In this document: positions 9,237-18,734 of the stretch, one piece after another
How the letters are laid out: each line of letters starts with the position of its first letter
Numbering within the stretch: position 1 is the first letter of the stretch
Origin: Gammaproteobacteria bacterium
GTDB taxonomy: Bacteria > Pseudomonadota > Gammaproteobacteria > Nevskiales > Nevskiaceae
Reading direction: 5' to 3'
DNA length: 64,000 bases
NCBI GenBank assembly: GCA_028871525.1
Contig: JAGWMX010000001.1
Coordinates: forward strand, 1-64,000
Position numbers and translations under genes: made by a program
The notes under the pieces: model-generated
Seen by the model: only the letters and a program-made list of their open reading frames with translations
The model's database searches: none
Told to the model about the DNA's origin: nothing

Positions 9237-10138
9237 ATGGCGCGCATCCCGGTCAAGGTCGAAACCGATGCGCCGGCGTTGCGCAAGCCTGACTGGATCC
9301 GCGTCCGTCTTGACAACCCGCCGGCGGTCGAAAGACTGAAGCAAACGCTGCGCGCCCACCGTCTGCATACGGTCTGCGAGGAAGCCTCCTGTCCCAATCT
9401 GCCCGAATGTTTCGGCCACGGCACCGCGACGTTCATGATCATGGGCGACATCTGCACCCGGCGCTGCCCGTTCTGCGACGTCGCCCATGGCCGCCCGGAG
9501 CCGCTGGATATCGCGGAACCGCGCCAGCTGGCCGAGACCATCGCCGACATGCGCCTGCGCTACGTCGTCATCACCTCAGTGGACCGCGACGATCTGCGTG
9601 ATGGCGGCGCCGGCCATTTCGCCGCCTGCATTCGCGCCGTGCGCGCAGCGGTGTCCGGAATCGCTATCGAGGTGCTGGTGCCGGATTTCCGCGGCCGCAT
9701 GGACCCGGCGCTGACGATCTTGGGGGACACCACACCGGACGTTTTCAATCACAACCTCGAAACCGTGCCGCGCCTGTATCGGCAGGCCCGCCCGGGTTCG
9801 GACTCTGAATGGAGTCTGGATCTGCTCGAACGCTTCAAAGCGCTGCATCCTCAGGTACCGACCAAATCCGGGCTGATGGTGGGCTTGGGCGAGGAACTGG
9901 AGGAAATCGAGCAGGTCATGCGCGATCTGCGGGTCCACGCGGTCGACATGCTGACCATCGGCCAGTACCTTCGCCCCAGCCCCAGTCATCTGCGGTGGCG
10001 CGCTATGTACACCCCCAGGAGTTCGAACGCTTGCGCGCGCTGGGGCTGCGGCTGGGCTTCTCGCAGGTGGCCAGCGGACCGCTGGTGCGCTCCTCGTATC
10101 ATGCCGACCAGCAGGCTCGGGAACTACTGGCCCGTTGA
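9237..10138 (+). pseudogene. lipA: Lipoyl synthase interrupted by a single-base frameshift
   Basis: LipA is the radical-SAM enzyme that inserts two sulfurs into octanoyl groups. Present in frame are MARIPVK at the start, the auxiliary-cluster motif [12 protein letters not shown], the radical-SAM motif CTRRCPFC, and [13 protein letters not shown]. Immediately after (about 9993) the frame breaks. The expected continuation [13 protein letters not shown] and the conserved RSSYHAD are encoded one frame over and end at TGA 10138. One missing C (CTGCGG for expected CTGCCGG) explains it. As written, translation runs to 10229 with unrelated sequence and lacks the serine that ligates the auxiliary cluster. 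This is either a real mutation or a sequencing error. Codons upstream of 9237 also look LipA-like (RLRGAGAEK) but offer no start codon. Confidence 0.85.
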
Positions 10139-10202
10139 TCTCCAAAGCCTGGTCACAACCGGAGATGGGGTGTCCGCACGCTGGGGATCGACGGCTTCCG
10201 GC

Positions 10203-11869
<1,667 letters not shown>

Positions 11870-12018
11870 CGCGGGGGAATCGATCAGGTCGTTGGCGGCG
11901 GCCCGCCTTGAGGTCCGTTAGCTTAGCCGACCTGCCGCCGCGATCACGGCGCAAGCATTGCGCGAAAGCGGTACAGCCCGGATACTGGCGCGATATTTCC
12001 GCACAACGATCCATCCAC

Positions 12019-15000
12019 TTGCCGCGCATCACTGCCCTCGTCGGCCGCGCCCTGGCCCTCGCGCTGAGCCTCGGCGGCTGCCTGCTGCCGTCCGCGCCGA
12101 GGGCGGCTGAACCGCCGCCGGAAGCCGCGTCGTGCGTACAGCAGCAATTTACCGGCGTGTTCGGTCCAGTGTCCGCCAGCGACAAGGTCGATATTCATGC
12201 CGATAGCGTGCAGCTGCAGAATAACGGCCTGTCGAATCTGAACGGCAGTGTACGCATCAGCCAAAGCGGTCGCGAGTTCGTCGCGCAGTCGCTGCATTTC
12301 GACGCCACCGCGCGCACCATACAGGCCGATCAACCTTCGCTGTTCCGCGACCACCAGCTGGTGGTTCAGAGCGACCGCGCAAAGTTCGACCTCGATCGTG
12401 GCATCGGCGATTTCTCCGGCACCCACTTCACGCTGCTGGATCGCCACTCGCGGGGCGGTGCCGAGGCGCTTCATTTCAGCCAGAGCGGGCAAGCCGAGCT
12501 GCGAGGCGCCGAATACACCAGTTGCGCCCCCGGGGACGACGCCTGGCTACTGCAGGCGGGTTCGATCAAGCTGGATCGCGTCAGTGGACTCGGCGTCGCG
12601 CGCAACGCGGTGCTGCGGGTCAGAGGCGTGCCGATTCTGTGGCTGCCGTACTTCCGCTTTCCGATCGATAATCGTCGTCGCAGCGGGTTGCTGTTCCCCA
12701 CTATCGGCGAATCCAGCAAGACCGGTTTCGACGCGCGCTGGCCGTTGTATCTGAACCTGGCGCCGAATTTCGACGACACCTTCACGCCGCGCGTCACGTC
12801 CCGCCGCGGAACCTTGCTCGACAACGTGTTCCGTTATCTGCTGCCGGGCAACCGCGGTTCGTTCGAATACAACTTTCTCAACAAGGATCACGAGGACAAC
12901 GAACTGCGCAGCTTCATTCACTTTCAACACCAGGGCATTCTGGTGCCGCATCTGGCGCTGAACGTCGATTTCGCCCAGGTCAGCGATCGCAATTTCTTCA
13001 GCACCTTCGGCGGCAACGATGTCGGCAACGCTTTCATCGGCTCGTCGACGCCGTTCCTACCGCGCCAAGCGACCTTGACCTATCAACCCAGCTCGAACTT
13101 CTCGCTGCAGGCGCTGGGGCAAAGCTTCCAGCCGCTGACGGTGCTCGGCAACCGCGACGATGTGCCCTACAAGCGTGAGCCGGAGATTCGGCTGGACACC
13201 ATCACCGCCAATTCCCTGTGGCAGACCCGAGCCGGCCTCAACGGCGATTTCACCAACTTCAAGCGCAGCAGCTCCACCGAGGGCGAGCGGTTGTACCTGG
13301 ATCCGTATCTGCGCTGGCAGGTCGATCACCTGTCCTGGTTCGCCAACGCACAGGCCGACTACACTTACACCCGTTACCAGTTGACGTTCCCGGAGCCGCA
13401 GCAGTCGCGGGCGCCGCAGCGCCAGCTGCCGATGCTGTCGGCCGATTTCGGCTCGCGCTTCAACCACGTCACCGACAGCGGCTGGCTGCAGACCCTGGAA
13501 CCGGAGGTGCAATACCTGTACGTGCCGTTCCGCAATCAGGACCAGTTGCCGAACTTCGATGCCGGCCAGCCGGATTTCGACCTGTCGCAGCTGTTCGCGC
13601 GCAACCGCTTTTCCGGCGAAGACCGCATCGCCGACGCCAAACAGATAACCACCGCACTGACCACCCGGCTGCTGGATCCGGCAACCGGGCTGGTGCGGCT
13701 GACCGCCAGTGTCGGCGAGACTTACCGTTTCACCGCGCCGACTGTCTCGCTGCCCGACGCACCGCAACCCAGCGCCGGCTTTTCCAATCTGCTGACGTTC
13801 TTCGATTTCCAGTTCAACGCGCACTGGGACGCCCGCAGCTCCACCGAAACCAACCCGCGGTTCGACAGCATTCGCCGCGCCGACATCGATTTTCGTTTCC
13901 ACGACGACAGGCACGTGCTGGATCTGGCCTACCGCTACCGCCAGGGCCTGCTGCAGCAGACCGATGTGAGCGTCCTGACGCCGTTGATCGGCAACTGGAA
14001 AATCGCCGGCCGGCTGCAGTACTCGCTGCGCTTCCGCAATACGGTGTCCTCGTTCGCCGGCCTGCAGTACGATTCCTGCTGCTGGTCGGCGCAGGTCGCC
14101 TATCGCCGCTTCCTCTCCAACGACGCCCCCAACGGAACCTTCCTCGCCAACACCACTTCCAGCAGGCCCGGGAGATTCAGCAATGGAATATTTCTCCAGT
14201 TCGAATTCAAGGGTCTGGGCCGGATCGGCCGCGGCTTCGAAAGCGAACTAGGGTTGAACGACCAGAAACACGAGACCGCGACGCTGATCGCAGTCAACCA
14301 GCCTGCGTTTCCGGCGCCCAAAAACCCGTCCGAGGCGGCGGCTGCGGCCGCCGCACCGACCGCCGCTCCAGCCTCCGTCTCCGCTAAGACGGCGCCCAAA
14401 AACCCGCCCGAGGCAGCGGCTGCGGCCGCCGCACCGACCGCCGCTCCAGCCTCCGTCTCCGCTAAGACATCGCGCCTAGCGCGTCTGAACGACTGGGAAG
14501 CAGTTGCCACCAATGCGCCGCCGCCAGCGACCCCCGCGCCAGCCGCCGCTGCCACGGCGCCGGCCGCGCAGATACCCGACCGCACCGTCGCCGTCGTCAA
14601 CCCGGGTGACGGCATCGAACACGGCCTGCATCACACCCCGCAGATGCTCGACCGCATCGTCGCCGTCGTCAACGACGGTGTGATTCTGCGCAGCGAACTC
14701 GACCAGGCCATCGTGCGGGCGCAGAACGACATGCGCAGCCGCGGCATCAGCCCGCCTTCAGCCGACGCTCTGCAGGGTCAGGTGCTCGAGCAGCTGATCC
14801 TGATCAAGGTGCAAACGCAGCGCGCCGAACAGGATGGCCTCAAGGTTGATGACAACGCCCTCAACTCCGCCGCGGAAAACATCGCCCAGCGAAACGGCAT
14901 GTCGCTGGAGCAGTTCACCGCACGGCTGGCGACTGAGGGCATCGACCTGGCATCGTTTCGCGATCAGGTCCGCGATCAGATCCTGATCGCGCGGGTGCGC

Positions 15001-15918
15001 GAGAAAGAGGTGATCCCGCGGATACAGGTCACCGAACAGGACGTCGACCTCTACCTCGCCAACCAGGGTGCAAACTCGGACCGCGAGTATCGCCTGGCGC
15101 ACATTTTGATTGCCGTGCCCGATGGCGCCGACGCCAAAACCCGTCAGGCCAGACGCGACAAGGCCGAAAAACTGGATGCCGCGCTCAAGGCCGGCGCCGA
15201 CTTCACCCAGGCGGCGATCGCCAATTCCGACGATCCGCAGGCGCTGCAGGGCGGCGATCTGGGCTGGCGTAAATTTTCGCAACTGCCGACGCTGTTCGAA
15301 TCGGTGCTGCCGCAGATGAAGCCTGGCCAGGTCAGCGATGTGCTGGAGGACGCCAACGGTTTCCATATCGTCAAGCTGGAGGACACGCGCGACGCCGGCC
15401 AGCGGCAGACGGTGGAGGAAACCCACGTCGAACATATCCTGCTGGCGCCCAACGCCATCCGCGACGACGATGCCAGCAAGGCATTGGCCGAACAGCTCTA
15501 CCAGAAGATCGTCGCCGGCGCCGACTTCGCCACGCTGGCAAAACAATATACCGACGACACCGGCTCCAAGGCCCAGGGCGGCGATCTCGGCTGGCAGCCG
15601 CCGGGAGTGTTCGTTCCGGAGTTCCAGCAGCATATCGATGCGCTGCAGCCGGGCCAGGTGTCCAGACCGTTCCGCAGCAAATTCGGCTGGCATATTGTCA
15701 AGGTATTGGGTCGCCGCACTCAGGACGTCACCGAGCAGGCCATCCGCGCGCGCGCGCGCCAGACGATCGCCCAGCGTCGCGAACAGGAGGAATATCAGTC
15801 GTGGCTGCGCCGCCTGCGCGACTCGGCCTTTGTCGATATCCGCCTGCAACCGGATCAGAGCGGAACCGCAGCTACAGACGGCGGCGAAACCGGTGGTCAG
15901 CCCAACGCCGAACGCTGA
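12019..15918 (+). CDS. lptD-surA: LptD-SurA fusion: LPS-assembly barrel joined to periplasmic chaperone
   Basis: One uninterrupted frame of 1299 codons encodes two proteins that are normally separate. Residues 1-35 look like a signal peptide. Residues 40 to about 740 are LptD: periplasmic N-domain (DKVDIHADS), then the barrel, ending in the beta-signal-like strand IFLQFEFKGLGRIG. Cysteines at 39, 169, 687 and 688 match the four disulfide cysteines of E. coli LptD. Residues about 742-876 are an Ala/Pro-rich linker homologous to the BamD tail. From 877 (LDRIVAVVNDG) the protein is SurA: N-domain, parvulin domains near 1023 (AHILIAVP) and 1135 (EHILLAPN), and the C-terminal helix. SurA keeps no signal peptide of its own. 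TTG 12019 is chosen for the signal peptide; TTG 11908 is possible. pdxA overlaps the end by 26 bp. Both halves are secure; whether the product stays joined is unknown. Confidence 0.9.
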   Translation: MPRITALVGRALALALSLGGCLLPSAPRAAEPPPEAASCVQQQFTGVFGPVSASDKVDIHADSVQLQNNGLSNLNGSVRISQSGREFVAQSLHFDATARTIQADQPSLFRDHQLVVQSDRAKFDLDRGIGDFSGTHFTLLDRHSRGGAEALHFSQSGQAELRGAEYTSCAPGDDAWLLQAGSIKLDRVSGLGVARNAVLRVRGVPILWLPYFRFPIDNRRRSGLLFPTIGESSKTGFDARWPLYLNLAPNFDDTFTPRVTSRRGTLLDNVFRYLLPGNRGSFEYNFLNKDHEDNELRSFIHFQHQGILVPHLALNVDFAQVSDRNFFSTFGGNDVGNAFIGSSTPFLPRQATLTYQPSSNFSLQALGQSFQPLTVLGNRDDVPYKREPEIRLDTITANSLWQTRAGLNGDFTNFKRSSSTEGERLYLDPYLRWQVDHLSWFANAQADYTYTRYQLTFPEPQQSRAPQRQLPMLSADFGSRFNHVTDSGWLQTLEPEVQYLYVPFRNQDQLPNFDAGQPDFDLSQLFARNRFSGEDRIADAKQITTALTTRLLDPATGLVRLTASVGETYRFTAPTVSLPDAPQPSAGFSNLLTFFDFQFNAHWDARSSTETNPRFDSIRRADIDFRFHDDRHVLDLAYRYRQGLLQQTDVSVLTPLIGNWKIAGRLQYSLRFRNTVSSFAGLQYDSCCWSAQVAYRRFLSNDAPNGTFLANTTSSRPGRFSNGIFLQFEFKGLGRIGRGFESELGLNDQKHETATLIAVNQPAFPAPKNPSEAAAAAAAPTAAPASVSAKTAPKNPPEAAAAAAAPTAAPASVSAKTSRLARLNDWEAVATNAPPPATPAPAAAATAPAAQIPDRTVAVVNPGDGIEHGLHHTPQMLDRIVAVVNDGVILRSELDQAIVRAQNDMRSRGISPPSADALQGQVLEQLILIKVQTQRAEQDGLKVDDNALNSAAENIAQRNGMSLEQFTARLATEGIDLASFRDQVRDQILIARVREKEVIPRIQVTEQDVDLYLANQGANSDREYRLAHILIAVPDGADAKTRQARRDKAEKLDAALKAGADFTQAAIANSDDPQALQGGDLGWRKFSQLPTLFESVLPQMKPGQVSDVLEDANGFHIVKLEDTRDAGQRQTVEETHVEHILLAPNAIRDDDASKALAEQLYQKIVAGADFATLAKQYTDDTGSKAQGGDLGWQPPGVFVPEFQQHIDALQPGQVSRPFRSKFGWHIVKVLGRRTQDVTEQAIRARARQTIAQRREQEEYQSWLRRLRDSAFVDIRLQPDQSGTAATDGGETGGQPNAER
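14242..14566 (+). repeat. Copy of the bamD 3' segment inside lptD-surA
   Basis: From AGCGAACTAGGGTTGAACG onward this DNA matches 25209-25450 in bamD, with roughly 8 mismatches in the first 95 bases by eye and similar identity afterwards. It is about 80 bp longer because of an internal tandem duplication. Encoded landmarks shared by both copies are LGLNDQKHETATLIAVN, RLARLNDWEAVAT and APPPATPA. The helix LGLNDQKHETATLIAVN belongs to the BamD TPR fold, so bamD is the likely donor. Confidence 0.88.
14314..14469 (+). repeat. 78-bp tandem duplication in the linker
   Basis: Units 14314-14391 and 14392-14469 differ at only a few positions. Each encodes an Ala/Pro-rich 26-residue module starting APKNP and ending SVSAKT. 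The bamD copy has a single unit, so the duplication arose after transfer. The frame is kept because 78 is a multiple of three. Confidence 0.88.
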
Positions 15919-16933
15919 AAACCGTCGGCCGCGAATCTGGCTCTCTTGCGGCGAGCCGGCCGGCGTCGGCCCGGAGTTGAGCTTGCGGTTGCCGCAAATC
16001 GCGCTCGATGTAACCCTGACCGCAGTCGCCGATCCGACCATGCTGCGCCAGTGCGCAAACCGGCTGGGATTGAAGATCGACATCCGCGAATGCGGTCCGC
16101 GCGGCGCACCTGAACCGCTGCGCCCTGAACGACTATGGGTGTATCCGCAACCGCTGGCGGCGCCCGTCCAGCCCGGACGCCTGGATCCGCGCAACGCCCC
16201 CGGCGTGCTGGCGGCGCTGCGAATCGCGGCGGAAGCCTGCCTGCAGCAACGCGCCGATGCACTGGTAACGGCTCCGGTTCACAAGGCCGTGATCGCCCGC
16301 ACCGGTTTCGAATTCACCGGGCACACCGAATACCTGGCGCAGCTTTGCGCTGCGCCGACGCCGGTGATGTTGCTGGCCGCAGACAGCGGGCCGGGCCTGA
16401 CGGCGCCACTGCGCGTGGCGCTGGCCACCACCCACCTGCCGTTGCGTGCGGTGCCGCAAGCGATCACGGCCGAGCGGCTGCGAGCGGTGCTGCAGGTGCT
16501 CGACCGGGATCTGCGCGTGCGTTTCGGGCTGTCGCAGCCACGCATCGCCGTCTGCGGCCTCAACCCGCACGCCGGTGAGGAAGGCGAACTCGGCCGCGAG
16601 GAAATCGAGATCATCGCCCCGCTGCTGGCCGAGTTGCGCGACCAAGGCCTGAATCTGCGCGGACCGCTGCCGGCGGATACCGCGTTCACTCCGGCCAGCC
16701 TGCGCCGAACCGACGTGGTGCTGGCGATGTATCACGACCAGGGATTGCCGGCGCTCAAGCAGGCCGGCTTTGGCCATGCGGTCAATGTCACGCTGGGATT
16801 GCCGATTTTGCGCACCTCGGCAGACCACGGCACTGCTCTGGATCTGGCCGGCAGCGGCCGCGCCGACCCCGGCAGCCTGATCGCAGCGCTGCGCATGGCG
16901 GCGATGCTGGCGGCCCGCGTACGCGCACCGTGA
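15893..16933 (+). CDS. pdxA: 4-hydroxythreonine-4-phosphate dehydrogenase
   Basis: PdxA oxidises 4-phosphohydroxythreonine in the DXP-dependent pyridoxal phosphate pathway. The 346-residue product has family motifs GEPAGVGPE, TAPVHKAVI, GHTEYLAQL, GLNPHAGEEGELGREE, YHDQGLPALK and TSADHGTALDLAG, including the metal-binding histidines. Translation probably starts at GTG 15893, which overlaps the end of lptD-surA, and the gene overlaps rsmA by 4 bp. The surA-pdxA-rsmA order is conserved across gammaproteobacteria. Confidence 0.94.
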   Translation: MVSPTPNAENRRPRIWLSCGEPAGVGPELSLRLPQIALDVTLTAVADPTMLRQCANRLGLKIDIRECGPRGAPEPLRPERLWVYPQPLAAPVQPGRLDPRNAPGVLAALRIAAEACLQQRADALVTAPVHKAVIARTGFEFTGHTEYLAQLCAAPTPVMLLAADSGPGLTAPLRVALATTHLPLRAVPQAITAERLRAVLQVLDRDLRVRFGLSQPRIAVCGLNPHAGEEGELGREEIEIIAPLLAELRDQGLNLRGPLPADTAFTPASLRRTDVVLAMYHDQGLPALKQAGFGHAVNVTLGLPILRTSADHGTALDLAGSGRADPGSLIAALRMAAMLAARVRAP

Positions 16934-17772
16934 CGCAACCGCCGACGATCTGCGCCCCGGCGCGCAAGCGATTCGGTCAGCACTTCCTTCACGACCGTGG
17001 CGTCATCGTCCGCATCGTTGCGGCGTTGAACCCGGAACCGGGCCAGCGGGTGGTCGAGATCGGCCCGGGTCGCGGCGCTTTGACCGCGGCGCTGCTGACC
17101 GCTCTGGGCGAGCTTGACGCCGTCGAGATCGACCGCGATCTGGTCGCTTTTCTGCAGCAGCGCTTCGGCTCGGGACTGCGCCTTCACTCCGGCGACGCGC
17201 TGCACTTCGATTTCGCCGCCCTCGCCAGCAACGGCCCGCTGCGGCTGATCGGCAATCTGCCCTACAACATCGCGACGCCGCTGCTGTTCCGGCTGCTCGG
17301 CCTGACCGGCCGGGTGCAGGACATGCTGTTCATGCTGCAGAAGGAAGTGGTTGCGCGGCTGGTCGCCGAGCCGGGCGGGGCCGACTACGGTCGACTCAGC
17401 GTGGCGGTGGCGCTGCGAGCACGCTGCGACGCGCTGTTCGACGTCGGCCCGGGCGCGTTCCAACCGCCGCCGCAGGTGCGCTCGGCGGTGGTGCGAATCA
17501 CGCCGCACCCAACACTACCCGCGGCCGCGCGGCTGCAACGCATCGACCAAATCGTCGCCAAGGCCTTCGGCCAACGGCGCAAGCACCTGGCCAACGCGCT
17601 CAAGGGCTTGTTGACCGCGGCGCAGATTGAAGCCGCCGGCATCGACTCCAGCGCCCGCGCCGAAACCGTTCCGGTTGCCGGCTTCGTGCGGCTGGCGGCG
17701 CAACTCGATCGAACCGCGGTACGAGTCGATCCGCCGCCGTCGCCGGCCGGCCAGCTTCCGCGCCCGCCATAA
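16930..17772 (+). CDS. rsmA: 16S rRNA (A1518/A1519) dimethyltransferase
   Basis: RsmA (KsgA) dimethylates two adjacent adenines in helix 45 of 16S rRNA late in 30S assembly. The 280-residue protein shows KRFGQHFLHD at the start, the SAM-binding motif VEIGPGRGALT (near residue 43), the acidic EIDRDL, and the catalytic NLPYNIATPL (near 110). It starts at GTG 16930 inside the end of pdxA. No apaG follows, unlike in many relatives; the next gene is apaH. Confidence 0.95.
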   Translation: MTQPPTICAPARKRFGQHFLHDRGVIVRIVAALNPEPGQRVVEIGPGRGALTAALLTALGELDAVEIDRDLVAFLQQRFGSGLRLHSGDALHFDFAALASNGPLRLIGNLPYNIATPLLFRLLGLTGRVQDMLFMLQKEVVARLVAEPGGADYGRLSVAVALRARCDALFDVGPGAFQPPPQVRSAVVRITPHPTLPAAARLQRIDQIVAKAFGQRRKHLANALKGLLTAAQIEAAGIDSSARAETVPVAGFVRLAAQLDRTAVRVDPPPSPAGQLPRPP

Positions 17773-17921
17773 CGCCATTGATTCCGGCGCCGAAGCGGCG
17801 GCGGTTAAATCGCCAGCGCGCGGCCACAGCCAGCTTTTTGCCGCCGGCAAACACAAAACCGGGCGCAGATCGCCGTCCATCGGTTATGTTAGAGGGCTTC
17901 TACGTCAGTAGGGATCAGGTG

Positions 17922-18734
17922 GTGCCGGTCTACGCTCTAGGCGACGTGCAAGGCTGCGCTTCGGCGCTGGCGCGGCTGCTCGATCGCCTGCGTTTCGACC
18001 CCGGCCGCGACCGCCTGTGGCTGACCGGCGATCTGGTCAACCGCGGCCCGGATTCGCTCGCCGTGCTGAGGCAAATCATGGCGCTTGGCGACGCAGCGAC
18101 GGTGGTGCTCGGCAACCACGACCTGCATTTGCTGGCGGTAGCCAGCGGCGGCGCGCCCGGGCGGCGCGACACTTTCACCGACGTGCTGGCGGCACCGGAC
18201 CGTGAACAACTGCTGGACTGGCTGCGTCGGCGCCCGTTGCTGCACCATGACGCCGGACTCGGCTGGACCCTGGTGCACGCCGGGCTGCCGCCGAACTGGG
18301 ATCTGAACACCGCCCGCGACTGCGCCGCCGCAGCCGAAGCCGTGCTGGGCGGGGCCGGCTTCACCAGGCTGCTCGGCAGCATGTATGGCGATCAACCGGA
18401 TCGCTGGCAGCCGACGCTGCGCGGACCCGATCGGGTACGCTACACCCTAAACGCACTGACCCGCATGCGCTGGTGCGACAGCAGCGGACGATTGCTGCTG
18501 CGGCTCAAAGGCGCACCCGAAGAATCCCCTCCTCCCGGCGCCTGGCCGTGGTTCCGCCATCCCGCGCGCGCCAGCCGTGGACACCGCATCGTCTTCGGCC
18601 ACTGGTCGTCGCTCGCACAAAAAGCCTGGCCGGAGGAACTGGTCTGGTGCCTGGATACCGGCTGCGTCTGGGGCCAGCGGCTGACGGCGCTGGATCTGGA
18701 AACGCTGGAGATCACCGCCTGCGACTGCGGCTGA
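17922..18734 (+). CDS. apaH: Symmetrical bis(5'-nucleosyl)-tetraphosphatase
   Basis: ApaH hydrolyses Ap4A to two ADP. The metallophosphatase motifs GDVQGC, GDLVNRGPDS and GNHDLHLL lie in the first 75 residues, and HAGLPP and FGHWSS follow. GTG 17922 is chosen because AGGGA lies seven bases upstream and the protein then begins MPVYALGDVQGC as in the family (270 residues). GTG 17919 and ATG 17886 are in frame. Its stop abuts the stop of the convergent RND gene (TGATCA). Confidence 0.93.
   Translation: MPVYALGDVQGCASALARLLDRLRFDPGRDRLWLTGDLVNRGPDSLAVLRQIMALGDAATVVLGNHDLHLLAVASGGAPGRRDTFTDVLAAPDREQLLDWLRRRPLLHHDAGLGWTLVHAGLPPNWDLNTARDCAAAAEAVLGGAGFTRLLGSMYGDQPDRWQPTLRGPDRVRYTLNALTRMRWCDSSGRLLLRLKGAPEESPPPGAWPWFRHPARASRGHRIVFGHWSSLAQKAWPEELVWCLDTGCVWGQRLTALDLETLEITACDCG

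Noticed and set aside
12019-15918. LptD-SurA join as an assembly artefact caused by the repeat shared with bamD
   Set aside because: The two copies differ at several percent of positions and in unit number, both loci are fully present in this window with normal flanks, and pdxA-rsmA-apaH follow SurA as expected. A collapsed repeat would not give this. Resequencing would still be decisive.
14758-16194. 478-codon open frame opposite surA/pdxA
   Set aside because: Antisense to two secure conserved genes.
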